Origin: PALSA-660 sp036508875
GTDB lineage: Bacteria; Actinomycetota; Coriobacteriia; Anaerosomatales; PALSA-660
Direction of reading: 5' to 3'
DNA length: 45,392 nt
Assembly: GCA_036508875.1 (NCBI GenBank)
Contig: DATCGP010000029.1
Coordinates: 1 to 45,392 of the forward strand
The notes under the pieces: model-generated
Seen by the model: only the letters and a program-made list of their open reading frames with translations
Told to the model about the DNA's origin: nothing
The model's database searches: none
Shown: positions 31,218 through 40,016 of the stretch, one piece after another
Numbering within the stretch: the first letter of the stretch is position 1
How the letters are laid out: each line of letters opens with the position of its first letter
Position numbers and translations under genes: made by a program

Positions 31218-32336
31218 ATGGCTATGAACATGCCCGTCGACGTCCGCGCTCTGTACGATGCGGGCAAGCGGCTGAAGGCCGACCGGGAACGTCCGGTCCG
31301 CCTTGCCGTGCTCGTCGAGATCGACGCTCCTGACGCGCTCGTCGAGGCCGCTCGCTCGATGCTGCATCCGAAGTCCGCGACCGGCATCATCGACATCGCT
31401 GTGATCGAGCCGGAGCAGATGCTTCGTGTCGACTCGAAGGCGGACGCCGTGATCGTCCTTGCCGGCAGCGCCGCGCATCTCGGACCGACGCTCCAGGACC
31501 TGCGCGCGCGCCTGATCCCGACCGCGGTGCTCGCGGTGCGCGAGGACGGTCCATCCTTCGCGCGCCTGATCGGGCATCCCGCGAACGACGTGCTCGTGGG
31601 GGAGGACCCCGCCGGGATCTTCCCGGGGGCGCTGGCGGACTGGGCGATGCAACGGCTGGGGAAGCTGCAGACGGCGCTCGGCCACAACTTCGAGTTCATG
31701 CGTCGTGCCGTGGCCAAGGATGCGGTCAGGCACTGCGCGTGGCAGAACGCCGCGGTGGGGGCCGTGCTGCTCCTCCCCGGTGCGGACATGCCGGTCATGA
31801 CTCTCAATCAGGGGCGGATGCTGCTGAAGATCGCCGCCGCCTATGGCGAAGCGATCGACAAGGACCGCATCAAGGAGCTCGCCGCGGTCGTGGCCGGAGG
31901 CTTCATGTTCCGCACGTTCGCCCGGGAGGTGGTCGGGCTGGTGCCCGGCTTCGGGTGGGCGGTCAAGGCCGGGATCGCGTACGGAGGCACGATGGCGATG
32001 GGCACCGCCGCCATCGGCTACTTCGAGGATGGCGCGGACTTGACCGGCGTGGTGCGGTCGCTGAGCGAACATGCGGCCGCGACCGTCGCGAGGATCGGCC
32101 TGCATGCCCCACATGCCGCTGAGGGCCCTGCATCGTCGGCGGTCGTCTCGGCCACCGCGGCGCCGGACGTGCGACCGCATGAGGCGCGCATACCGGGATA
32201 CGTCCCGACAGCTCCGGGTGCCGCTGATGACGGACCTGCTCAGGCGACGCTGATCGACGTCCCGCCGGTCGAGCCGACCTTCGTGGTCCTCGACGGGCCG
32301 GACACACTCGGGGAACAGAGAGGCGCCGTGCGGTGA
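31218..32336 (+). CDS. DUF697 domain protein
   Basis: A 372-residue protein. The middle (about residues 190-275) matches DUF697: NQGRMLLKIAAAYGEAIDKD, ELAAVVAGGFMFRTFAREV, VPGFGWAVKAGIAYGGTMAM. That domain occurs with GTPases and in small membrane-associated proteins. The N-terminal part (ALVEAARSMLHPKSA, VIVLAGSAAHLG) looks like a degenerate nucleotide-handling Rossmann segment without a P-loop. The C-terminal 80 residues are alanine/proline-rich and probably disordered. It overlaps the next gene (GTGA) and lies between rodA and the radical SAM pair, suggesting cell-envelope or translation-linked work, but no function is known. Confidence 0.75.
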   Translation: MAMNMPVDVRALYDAGKRLKADRERPVRLAVLVEIDAPDALVEAARSMLHPKSATGIIDIAVIEPEQMLRVDSKADAVIVLAGSAAHLGPTLQDLRARLIPTAVLAVREDGPSFARLIGHPANDVLVGEDPAGIFPGALADWAMQRLGKLQTALGHNFEFMRRAVAKDAVRHCAWQNAAVGAVLLLPGADMPVMTLNQGRMLLKIAAAYGEAIDKDRIKELAAVVAGGFMFRTFAREVVGLVPGFGWAVKAGIAYGGTMAMGTAAIGYFEDGADLTGVVRSLSEHAAATVARIGLHAPHAAEGPASSAVVSATAAPDVRPHEARIPGYVPTAPGAADDGPAQATLIDVPPVEPTFVVLDGPDTLGEQRGAVR

Positions 32337-34186
32337 CGGCCCGATGGGAACAGGTCGAGCCGCTCCTCGCGAACATCGAGCGGCCGGCGCGCTACATCGA
32401 CTCCGAATTCGGCGCCCTGCACCGCCCTGACGCAGCCTACCGTGTCGCGCTCCTATATCCGGACACCTACGAGCTCGGCATGGCGAACCAGGCGATCGCG
32501 ATCCTGTACGACGCGCTCAATGCGATCGACGGAGTGGCCGCCGAGCGGGTGTTCGTCCCCGCTCCCGACATGGCCGCGGCGATGCGGGGCGCTGGCGCTC
32601 CCTTGCTGACGCTCGAGAGCGCGCTGCCGGTCTCGTCCTGCGACCTGCTCGGGATCACGCTGCCCTACGAGCTGACCTGCACGAACGTGCTGGAGGCGCT
32701 CGATCTCGCGGGGATCCCGCTGTACGCGGCCGATCGCGGGTCCGGTCACGCGCTGATCGTCGGCGGTGGGCCGTGTGCGTTCGACCCGGAGCCTCTCGCT
32801 CCGTTCTTCGACGCGTTCCTGATAGGTGAGGGCGAGGAAGCGGTCCTCGACATCGTGGCCACCCACCGCGCCGCTGTCGCCGGTGGGCTCGACCGATCCG
32901 GAGTCCTCGCCGCGCTCGCAAGGGTCCCGGGCGTCTACGTACCCTCGCTGTACGAGCCCGCGGGCGACGGCCTTGGCGTGCGTCCGCGCGCAGGCTCGGG
33001 CGCGCCGGTCGAAGTCGTCAAGCGCGTCGTGCGCGACCTGGACGAGGTCCGCTCTCCGGCGTGCCCGGTCGTGCCATACATGGACGTCGTGCACGATCGC
33101 GCGACGATCGAGGTGCTTCGCGGATGCACCCGCGGGTGCCGCTTCTGCCAGGCGGGCATGGTCTACCGCCCCGTCCGCGAGCGGACGGCGGACTCCGTCG
33201 TGCGGGACGCGCTCGGCCAGCTTCGGTGCACCGGGCAGGAGGAGCTCTCGCTGAGCTCGCTGTCGACGACCGACCACAGTCAGATCGAGGAGATCCTGCG
33301 CCGCCTCGGCGCCGCACTGCGCGGCCGCGCGGTGACCGTCGGCTTACCGAGCCTGCGCGTCGATGCGTTCGGTGTGGCGATGGCACGCCTCGTGGGCGAG
33401 GGCGCGCGCGGCGGCCTGACCTTCGCGCCTGAGGCAGGCACCCAACGGATGCGCGACGTCATCAACAAGAATGTCACTGAGGACGATCTCTTCGACACCG
33501 TGCGGACGGCGTTCGACGGCGGCTGGCGGCGGCTGAAGCTCTACTTCATGCTCGGCCTGCCCACGGAGACGGACGACGACATCCGCGGGATCGGCGCGCT
33601 GGTCTCGAAGGTCCTGCACATCGCCCGCGAGGCGACCCCGCCGGCACAGCGTGGCGGAATGCGCATCGCGGTGTCGGTCTCCACCTTCGTCCCGAAGGCG
33701 CACACCCCCTTCCAGTGGGAGCCGCAGCTCACGCTGGAGGAGGTGCGGCACCGGCAGACCGTGCTGCGCGAGTCGATGCCGCGGAAGGGCGTCGAACTGC
33801 ACTGGCACGACGCCGAGGTGTCGCTCATCGAAGGGGCGCTCGCTCGCGGAGGGCGCGAGCTGGCACCGGTGATCGAGCACGCGTGGCGCGCGGGCGGAGG
33901 CTTCGACGCGTGGACCGAGCGGTTCTCGCTCAGCCGGTGGCTCGAGGCGTTCGCAGCTGCGGGCGTCGACCCGGTGGCGCTCGCCTCGACGCCGCGCGAG
34001 GTCGGGACACCACAGCCCTGGAGTCACATCTCCTCCGGCGTCAGCGAGGCGTACCTCGCGCTGGAGCGGGAGCGGGCGCTCTCCGGAGAATCGACCCCGG
34101 ATTGCTCGTTCGACGGCTGCACCGACTGCGGGGCATGCCCTCAGCTCGGCGTCGATATCGTCCTGGCGGGTGGTGCGCGTGGCTGA
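32333..34186 (+). CDS. B12-binding-like radical SAM protein, TIGR03960 family
   Basis: A 617-residue radical SAM protein. The N-terminal half is a cobalamin-binding-like domain (RVALLYPDTYELGMANQAIA, ALIVGGGPCAFDPEPLAPFF). The radical SAM core has the cluster motif RGCTRGCRFCQAGM, then EELSLSSLSTTDHSQIEE and GLTFAPEAGTQRMRDVINKN. A C-terminal cysteine-rich tail reads CSFDGCTDCGACPQLG. This family is regularly encoded just before a TIGR03936/DUF2344 protein and RNase E/G, as here, and is presumed to modify a translation component; its substrate is not established. The GTG start at 32333 overlaps the DUF697 stop. Confidence 0.9.
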   Translation: MTARWEQVEPLLANIERPARYIDSEFGALHRPDAAYRVALLYPDTYELGMANQAIAILYDALNAIDGVAAERVFVPAPDMAAAMRGAGAPLLTLESALPVSSCDLLGITLPYELTCTNVLEALDLAGIPLYAADRGSGHALIVGGGPCAFDPEPLAPFFDAFLIGEGEEAVLDIVATHRAAVAGGLDRSGVLAALARVPGVYVPSLYEPAGDGLGVRPRAGSGAPVEVVKRVVRDLDEVRSPACPVVPYMDVVHDRATIEVLRGCTRGCRFCQAGMVYRPVRERTADSVVRDALGQLRCTGQEELSLSSLSTTDHSQIEEILRRLGAALRGRAVTVGLPSLRVDAFGVAMARLVGEGARGGLTFAPEAGTQRMRDVINKNVTEDDLFDTVRTAFDGGWRRLKLYFMLGLPTETDDDIRGIGALVSKVLHIAREATPPAQRGGMRIAVSVSTFVPKAHTPFQWEPQLTLEEVRHRQTVLRESMPRKGVELHWHDAEVSLIEGALARGGRELAPVIEHAWRAGGGFDAWTERFSLSRWLEAFAAAGVDPVALASTPREVGTPQPWSHISSGVSEAYLALERERALSGESTPDCSFDGCTDCGACPQLGVDIVLAGGARG

Positions 34187-34847
34187 CGCTGCGTTCCGCC
34201 TGCGGGTCACCTACGGCAAGACCGGGCGTCTACGGTTCCTGAGCCATCTCGAAGTGGCGCACGCCTGCGAGAGGGCGGTACGCCGCACCGGGCTGGGGTA
34301 TGCTGTCACGCAGGGGTTCAACCCACGCATGCGGATCGCTTTCGGGCCGGCTTTGCCGGTCGGGAGCGCCGGGGTCGCGGAGGCCTACGATCTGTGGCTC
34401 TCGCGGCTGGTCCCGGCGGCGGAGGCGCTCGAGATGGTGCTGGTGGCGACCCCTGCGGGCCTCGCCCCGGTCGACGCGCGGTATGTCAGCGACAAGGAAC
34501 CGTCGCTCACCGCCGCGCTGACGCTCGGAGAGTACGAGGTTGTTGTGGAAGACCCGGGCATGGGTCCGGGAAGGTTGGCGGAGGCGCTTGCCGACGTTGT
34601 CGGGTCGGGGAGCCTCACGATCGAGCACAAGGGTGCGATGAAAGCTTACGACCTCGCGGTCTGCCTCCCCGAAGGGGCGCAGGTCGGCGAGGAGCCCGGC
34701 CGGGCAACCGCGCGCATGGTGGTTCACATGGGTCCGTGGGGGTCGCTCAGGCCGGAGGCCCTTGTCCGTGAGGCACTCGGACGTATGGATGCGAGGTCTG
34801 CGTCCATGACCGTCACGCGCGTCGCTCTCCGCCCGATGGAGGGGTAG
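34179..34847 (+). CDS. TIGR03936/DUF2344 radical SAM-associated protein
   Basis: A 222-residue protein with the family start RLRVTYGKTGRLRFLSHLEV and the diagnostic QGFNPRMRIAFGPALPVG. It has no radical SAM cluster of its own and is a partner of the preceding enzyme; in some bacteria the two are fused. It overlaps that gene by eight bases. The GTG at 34179 is chosen because GGCGGG lies eight bases upstream; a GTG at 34170 is an alternative. Its molecular role is unknown. Confidence 0.88.
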   Translation: MADAAFRLRVTYGKTGRLRFLSHLEVAHACERAVRRTGLGYAVTQGFNPRMRIAFGPALPVGSAGVAEAYDLWLSRLVPAAEALEMVLVATPAGLAPVDARYVSDKEPSLTAALTLGEYEVVVEDPGMGPGRLAEALADVVGSGSLTIEHKGAMKAYDLAVCLPEGAQVGEEPGRATARMVVHMGPWGSLRPEALVREALGRMDARSASMTVTRVALRPMEG

Positions 34848-34892
34848 GCATTGCAGGCGCGTCCTGTGGTCCGCCCTTCTATAGGAGCGGGT

Positions 34893-36380
34893 ATGGCCGA
34901 GTTCGTTCGGGAGATGCTGATCTCCCACGACAGCTCCGAGACCCGGGTCGCCGTGGTCGAGGACGGGGCGCTGGTCGAGTTCTACCTGGAGCGGGCGAAA
35001 CGCTCCGTGGTCGGCAACATCTATCTCGCTCGTGTGCGCGACGTACTGCCGGGCATGCAGGCGGCGTTCGTGGACATCGGGCTTGAGAAGAACGCCTTCC
35101 TCTATATAGACGAAGTGGTAGACACCGACGGGAGCGTCGAACTCCCGCGTCGCGAGATCTCACAGCTCCTGTCGTCGGGGCAGCAGGTCGTCGTCCAGGT
35201 CCTGAAGGACCCGATGGGCACGAAGGGCGCTCGCGTCACCACCGACGTCACCCTTCCGGGACGGTTCCTGGTCCTCATGCCCTTCTCGGAGTTCGTCGGG
35301 ATCTCCCGCAAGCTCCCGGACGCCGAACGGGAGCGGTTGCACGCGCTGATCACCGAGGCGGCGCCTCCGGGCATCGGGCTGATCGTGCGCACCGCCGCGG
35401 CGGGTGCCAGCGACAAGGACCTGCTGGCCGATCTCGAGTTCCTGCAGCGGCTGTGGAAGCGCGTCCAGCATCAGACAGGGGAAGCGCTTGCGCCCGAGGT
35501 CATCTACACGGAGATGGACCTCGCACTGCGATTCACTCGTGACGTCTTCGGCGAGGACTTCAGGCGCCTCATCGTCGACGACAGGGCCACGTTCGACAAG
35601 CTGGTCTCGTTCCTGAAGAAGACGTCGCCGCATCTGGTCAAGCGGGTCTCGCTCTATCGCGAGAAGGTACCGCTGTTCGATTTCGCGGGGGTGGACTCGC
35701 AGATCGACGCGGTCCTCGAACGGACCGTCCGGTTGCCCTCCGGCGGCTACATCGCGATCGACCAGACCGAGGCCCTCACCGCGATCGACGTCAACACCGG
35801 CTCCTTCACCGGCAGGCGCAGCCTTGAGGACACGATCGTGAAGACGAATCTGGAGGCGGCCGAAGAGGTCGTGCGCCAGCTGAGGCTGCGCGACATCGGC
35901 GGCATCATCGTCATCGACTTCATCGACATGGAGGACCCGGCGCACCGTCAGCAGCTCCAACAGCGCCTGGGCGACGCGCTGGAACGCGACCGGACGAAGA
36001 CCCGTGCCAGCGAGATCTCGCGCCTCGGGCTGGTCGAGATGACACGCAAGAACGTGACCGATGGGCTCTACAACGTGCTGACCGATCCGTGTCCGACCTG
36101 CCATGGCCAGGGGAGGGTGCTCTCGGAAGCGACGCGCCGGATCATGGTCGAACGCAGGATGCGGGAGACGTTGCTGGCGGGCAGGAGCGCCGCCTATCTG
36201 TTCGGCATCGCGCCGGAGACCCTCGCGATCGTGAACCAGCCCGGCCGGAACGTGCTCGCCGCCCTGCGCGCCGAGACGCACAAGCAGGTGGCCATGGTCG
36301 CCGACCCGGACTGCGGGCCGGCCGAGGTGCGCGTGCTGATCGAGGGCAAGGCCGGTTCGATCGAGCGGGCCCTCCGGTAG
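34893..36380 (+). CDS. rng: Ribonuclease E/G
   Basis: A 495-residue RNase G-sized endoribonuclease. The S1 domain (SVVGNIYLARVRDVLPGMQA, FVDIGLEKNAFLY) is followed by the RNase H/DNase I-like catalytic part with the Mg-binding aspartates in TAIDVNTGSFTG and IIVIDFIDMED. The zinc-link cysteines are in DPCPTCHGQGRVLS. It lacks the long C-terminal degradosome scaffold of RNase E. The ATG at 34893 has TAGGAG five bases upstream; a TTG at 34851 is less likely. It precedes rplU-rpmA, a common order in bacteria. Confidence 0.95.
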   Translation: MAEFVREMLISHDSSETRVAVVEDGALVEFYLERAKRSVVGNIYLARVRDVLPGMQAAFVDIGLEKNAFLYIDEVVDTDGSVELPRREISQLLSSGQQVVVQVLKDPMGTKGARVTTDVTLPGRFLVLMPFSEFVGISRKLPDAERERLHALITEAAPPGIGLIVRTAAAGASDKDLLADLEFLQRLWKRVQHQTGEALAPEVIYTEMDLALRFTRDVFGEDFRRLIVDDRATFDKLVSFLKKTSPHLVKRVSLYREKVPLFDFAGVDSQIDAVLERTVRLPSGGYIAIDQTEALTAIDVNTGSFTGRRSLEDTIVKTNLEAAEEVVRQLRLRDIGGIIVIDFIDMEDPAHRQQLQQRLGDALERDRTKTRASEISRLGLVEMTRKNVTDGLYNVLTDPCPTCHGQGRVLSEATRRIMVERRMRETLLAGRSAAYLFGIAPETLAIVNQPGRNVLAALRAETHKQVAMVADPDCGPAEVRVLIEGKAGSIERALR

Positions 36381-36432
36381 CGCTCAGGTCCGCGTCCCTT
36401 CGGTGGACACTCCCGGACGCGTAGTGCGGGGT

Positions 36433-36460
36433 TTGCGCACGTCCGACCCTGTGCTAACAT
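36433..36460 (+). promoter_or_regulatory. rplU-rpmA promoter
   Basis: TTGCGC (36433-36438), a 16-base spacer and an extended -10 TGCTAACAT (TAACAT at 36455-36460), 41 bases before the rplU ATG. It is one of the better promoter matches in the window. Confidence 0.6.
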
Positions 36461-36501
36461 ACCTCCTCGCGCAATCAACCGAGCAGTAAGGCGAACCTGA
36501 C

Positions 36502-37077
36502 ATGTATGCAGTGGTCAAGACCGGCGGCAAGCAGCTGAAGGTCGCAGTGGGCGAGACGGTCTCCGTCGAGCTCCTCGACGCTTCGCCGGGTGCCGTCGTA
36601 ACCCTGCCCGCCCTCGCGATCAACGACGGTGACAAGTTGTTCACCGGTGACGAGGCGGCCAAGGCCACCGTGACCGCAGAGGTACTCGGCCACGGCAAGG
36701 CCGACAAAGTGATGATCTTCAAGCTCAAGAAGCGGAAGGGCTACAAGCGCACGCGTGGCCACCGCCAGAACCTGACGCTGCTCAAGGTGACCGGCATCGC
36801 GCTCGCGGGTGCGAAGAAGGCCGCGAAGGCCGTCGAGACGGCCGTCGTGGTCGAGAAGCCGGCAGCCAAGAAGGCCGCCGCCCCCAAGGCCGAGGTCGCC
36901 GCCCCGAAGAAGGCCGCTCCGAAGAAGGCAGCAGCGCCCAAGGCCGAGACAGTCGAGAAGAAGCCTGCTGCCGCCAAGAAGCCCGCTGCGCCGAAGGCTG
37001 CCGCCGAGAAGAAGCCGGCTGCCGCCAAGAAGCCCGCTGCGAAGAAGACCACCAAGCCGGCTGAGCCGGCCGAGTAA
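36502..37077 (+). CDS. rplU: Ribosomal protein L21 with a long Lys/Ala/Pro tail
   Basis: A 191-residue protein. Residues 1-102 are a complete bL21: MYAVVKTGGKQLKVAVGETV, EVLGHGKADKVMIFKLKKRK and GYKRTRGHRQNLTLLKVTGI. Ordinary L21 ends there, at about 100-105 residues. The remaining 89 or so residues are a low-complexity, positively charged tail built of KKPAA, PKAE and AAPKK units, like the C-terminal domains of histone H1 or mycobacterial HupB. The tail is likely disordered and could contact rRNA, nucleic acid or the ribosome surface. ATG at 36502; rpmA begins 18 bases after the stop. Confidence 0.95.
   Translation: MYAVVKTGGKQLKVAVGETVSVELLDASPGAVVTLPALAINDGDKLFTGDEAAKATVTAEVLGHGKADKVMIFKLKKRKGYKRTRGHRQNLTLLKVTGIALAGAKKAAKAVETAVVVEKPAAKKAAAPKAEVAAPKKAAPKKAAAPKAETVEKKPAAAKKPAAPKAAAEKKPAAAKKPAAKKTTKPAEPAE
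36955..37041 (+). repeat. 36-bp direct repeat in the L21 tail
   Basis: The segments 36955-36990 and 37006-37041 are 36 bases long and differ at one position. Each encodes EKKPAAAKKPAA. They show that the tail has grown at least partly by duplication, and copy number may vary between strains. Confidence 0.85.
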
Positions 37078-37095
37078 CGAGGCAGGTGTAGAGAG

Positions 37096-37350
37096 ATGGC
37101 TCACAAGAAAGGCCTCGGCTCGACCCGTAACGGTCGCGACTCGAAGCCGAAGATGCTCGGAGTCAAGCGCTTCGCCGGCCAGGAAGTCCTCGGCGGGACG
37201 ATCCTGGTCCGTCAGCGCGGTACCGCGATCCACCCGGGCGAGAACGTCGGCCGTGGCGGCGACGACACGCTGTTCGCGATGAAGCCGGGCGTGGTCGAGT
37301 TCACGCACGGCAAGGTCCGCAAGGTGCACATCCGCCCGGCGGCCGAATAG
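37096..37350 (+). CDS. rpmA: Ribosomal protein L27
   Basis: An 84-residue bL27: MAHKKGLGSTRNGRDSKPKM, then LGVKRFAGQEVLGGTILVRQ and GENVGRGGDDTLFAM. Its flexible N terminus reaches the peptidyl-transferase centre. It starts directly with the mature form and has no cleavable prepeptide of the Firmicutes kind. It follows rplU in the standard order. GGCAGGTGTAGAG precedes the ATG. Confidence 0.97.
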   Translation: MAHKKGLGSTRNGRDSKPKMLGVKRFAGQEVLGGTILVRQRGTAIHPGENVGRGGDDTLFAMKPGVVEFTHGKVRKVHIRPAAE

Positions 37351-37390
37351 GCGCCCGGAGCGGAACGTTCCACCGCTCGCTGCTTCTCTC

Positions 37391-37425
37391 CGAGCCCCCC
37401 GCCGCTACTCGCAGTGGGGGGCTCG
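37391..37425 (+). terminator. Hairpin after rpmA
   Basis: CGAGCCCCCC (37391-37400) pairs with GGGGGGCTCG (37416-37425), 10 bp, with a 15-base loop. It lies 40 bases past the rpmA stop and 60 bases before obgE, and may end or attenuate the ribosomal-protein transcript. Confidence 0.6.
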
Positions 37426-37485
37426 CGGTAGTCTTGGATCGGGAACCGTCCCACCCGGGGCGGCGTGCGCACAACATGAGATGAC

Positions 37486-38802
37486 GTGGTCGCTATGTTC
37501 GTCGACGAGGCTCGCATACACCTGCACGCGGGAGATGGCGGAGCCGGTTGCGCTTCGTTCCGGCGTGAGAAGCACGTCCCCAAGGGCGGCCCGGATGGCG
37601 GCGATGGCGGTCGCGGCGGCGCGGTAGTGTTCGTGGCCGAAGTGCAGACGTCCACGCTCATCGACTACCAGTTCAAGCGCCACTTCAAGGCGACCCGTGG
37701 CACTCACGGCAAGGGCAGCCGCATGGATGGGGCGGTGGGCGAGGACCTCGAGCTCAAAGTCCCTCTCGGCACCGTCATCCGTGACGACGAGACCGGCAAC
37801 GTGATCGCCGACCTCGTGCACGCGGGGCAGAAGGCGGTCGTCGCCAAGGGCGGGCACGGTGGCCGCGGCAACACACACTTCGCGACCCCCATGCGCCGGG
37901 CGCCGGCCTTCGCAGAGCTGGGCGAGCCGGGCGAGGAGCGCTGGGTCACGCTCGAGCTGAAGCTGCTCGCGGACGCCGCGCTGGTCGGGTTCCCGAGCGT
38001 AGGCAAGTCCTCCCTCATCGCGCACATGTCTGCGGCCCGTCCCAAGATCGCGGACTACCCGTTCACCACTCTGGTGCCGAACCTCGGCGTCGTGAAGGCG
38101 GGGGAGTACAGCTATGTCGTCGCCGACGTCCCGGGCCTCATCGAAGGCGCGAGCGAGGGCCTCGGCCTGGGGCACGCGTTCCTGCGGCACATAGAGCGCA
38201 CGGCTGTGATCATGCACGTGATCGATCTGACCGGTGGCTACGACGAACGCGACCCGATCGAGAGCATTGCCGCCATCGAGGCGGAGCTGTCCGCCCACGC
38301 CTCGGACCTGTCGTTGCGCCCGACGGTGCTGGTCGGCAACAAGCTCGACGTCGAGGGCGCCCGCGAGGCGTCGGAAGCGGTCGCGGCCTGGGCCGCGGAA
38401 CGGGAGCGGGCGTACTTCCCGGTGTCCGCCGTGACCGGTGAAGGCATGGACGCGATGATGCAGGCCGTCGGCGAGCTGGTACGCGCGGCGCGCCTTGCGG
38501 CGGTGGTCGATGATGCGCCCTACCAGCAGGTGTACGTCTACAACCCGCCCGAGGACGAGGACCTTGAGATCGAGAGGACCGCTCCGGGCGAGTTCACGGT
38601 GCATGGCAAGCACATCGAGCGAATGGTCGTCATGACCGACATGAACAACGACGAGGCGGTCGGGTTCCTGCAGCGTCGCCTCAGACATGCCGGTGTCGAG
38701 CCTGCGCTCATCCGGGCGGGCGCCGTGGACGGCGACAGCATCACGATCGGACCGATCAGTTTCGACTTCGACGCCGAGGGCGCGGACGAGGTACTGGACT
38801 AG
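37486..38802 (+). CDS. obgE: GTPase ObgE/CgtA
   Basis: A 438-residue ribosome-assembly GTPase. The glycine-rich Obg domain (GDGGAGCASFRREKHVPKGG, GGDGGRGG, GGHGGRGN) precedes the G domain, with P-loop GFPSVGKSS, switch region DYPFTTLVPNLG, G3 DVPGLIEGASEG and G4 GNKLDV. The C-terminal OCT domain (residues about 350-430) marks the Gram-positive-type long form. The start is uncertain. GTG at 37486 has a weak GAGAT upstream, while ATG at 37495 begins the usual MFVDEARI sequence. Position after rplU-rpmA is the standard order. Confidence 0.95.
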   Translation: MVAMFVDEARIHLHAGDGGAGCASFRREKHVPKGGPDGGDGGRGGAVVFVAEVQTSTLIDYQFKRHFKATRGTHGKGSRMDGAVGEDLELKVPLGTVIRDDETGNVIADLVHAGQKAVVAKGGHGGRGNTHFATPMRRAPAFAELGEPGEERWVTLELKLLADAALVGFPSVGKSSLIAHMSAARPKIADYPFTTLVPNLGVVKAGEYSYVVADVPGLIEGASEGLGLGHAFLRHIERTAVIMHVIDLTGGYDERDPIESIAAIEAELSAHASDLSLRPTVLVGNKLDVEGAREASEAVAAWAAERERAYFPVSAVTGEGMDAMMQAVGELVRAARLAAVVDDAPYQQVYVYNPPEDEDLEIERTAPGEFTVHGKHIERMVVMTDMNNDEAVGFLQRRLRHAGVEPALIRAGAVDGDSITIGPISFDFDAEGADEVLD

Positions 38803-38868
38803 GGCCGCGAGCGCGGCGGATCGTCCGATACCATTCGGGTGGCAGAACCCGCTCGGTCGGGAGAGCGC

Positions 38869-39975
38869 ATGAGTCACGGTAAGCGGATCGTCGTGAAGGT
38901 CGGCACGTCGACCCTGACAGGGGCCGACGGCCGGGTCGACCGTGTCTGGCTCGCGGACCTCGCGCGACAGACCGCGTTTCTGCGCGCCAGCGGCGCTGAC
39001 GTGGTCGTCGTGAGCTCGGGTGCCATCGCCGCCGGTGTCGAAGCTCTGGGTCTCGGCGCTCGTCCGTCGGACCTCACGGGGCTCCAGGCGGCCGCGGCGG
39101 TGGGCCAGGTGCGCCTGATCGGAACGTACGCCGAGGTGATGGGCTCGGTCGACGTGCCGGTCGCGCAGGTGCTGCTGACCCGGCACGACACCGGTCACCG
39201 GCAGGCGTACGTGTTCGCCTGTCGCACCTTGGACCGTCTGCTCGACATGCGGGTCGTGCCGGTGGTGAACGAGAACGACACCACCGCGGTCGAGGAGATC
39301 CGTTTCGGTGACAACGACACGCTCGCCGCTCTCGTCGGTGTGATGGTCCATGCCGACCTCGTAGTGCTGCTCACCGACATAGAAGGGCTCTACGACCACG
39401 ACCCGGGCCGGGGCGATGACGCGGTTCTGCTCGAACACATCGATGAGCTGACCGACGAGGTCGTCGCGGCGGCCGGAGGCTCGGCGAGCGAGCACGGCAC
39501 CGGCGGCATGGCCACCAAGCTGGACGCAGCTCGGATCCTGATGAAGGCCGGCATCCCGATGGTCGTATGCGATGGCCGGCGCCGGGACGTGCTGATCGAC
39601 GCGTTCGCCGGTGAGCCGGTGGGCACCTACTTCGCCGGAGGCGAGGAAGACGTCGAGGCCCGGAAGCTATGGATAGCCTTCGCACGCCATCCGAAGGGCA
39701 CCGTCGTCGTGGACGATGGCGCGCGGGAGGCGCTATGCTTGCGCGGCACGAGCCTCCTGCCTGCCGGCGTCGTCCGCGTGGAAGGCCGTTTCGCCGCCGG
39801 AGACCCGGTCGCGATCGCCGACACGACGGGCAAGCAGCTCGCACGTGGACTAGCCGACGTGTCATCCTCAGACCTCGAGCGGATCCGTGGGATGCGGTCG
39901 GACGCTGTAGCCGCACTGGATCCGGCGCTCGCCGGGCGCGAGGTCGTCCATCGCGACAGGCTCGTCATCCTGTGA
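38869..39975 (+). CDS. proB: Glutamate 5-kinase ProB
   Basis: A 368-residue enzyme catalysing the first step of proline synthesis, phosphorylation of glutamate. The amino-acid kinase domain has RIVVKVGTSTL, VVVVSSGAIAAG and PVVNENDTTAVEEIRFGDND, with the regulatory GTGGMATKLDAARI. A C-terminal PUA domain (residues about 275-365) is present. The ATG at 38869 follows GGGAG; an upstream GTG at 38839 is less likely. It is followed by proA. Confidence 0.96.
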   Translation: MSHGKRIVVKVGTSTLTGADGRVDRVWLADLARQTAFLRASGADVVVVSSGAIAAGVEALGLGARPSDLTGLQAAAAVGQVRLIGTYAEVMGSVDVPVAQVLLTRHDTGHRQAYVFACRTLDRLLDMRVVPVVNENDTTAVEEIRFGDNDTLAALVGVMVHADLVVLLTDIEGLYDHDPGRGDDAVLLEHIDELTDEVVAAAGGSASEHGTGGMATKLDAARILMKAGIPMVVCDGRRRDVLIDAFAGEPVGTYFAGGEEDVEARKLWIAFARHPKGTVVVDDGAREALCLRGTSLLPAGVVRVEGRFAAGDPVAIADTTGKQLARGLADVSSSDLERIRGMRSDAVAALDPALAGREVVHRDRLVIL

Positions 39976-40016
39976 ACCCCAGCCCGTCAGGGACCCGAGC
40001 CAGCGGGAGTGAGCAT

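Noticed and set aside
37405..39495. 696-codon minus-strand frame across obgE and proB
   Set aside because: It is antisense to two unmistakable housekeeping genes and has no family resemblance.
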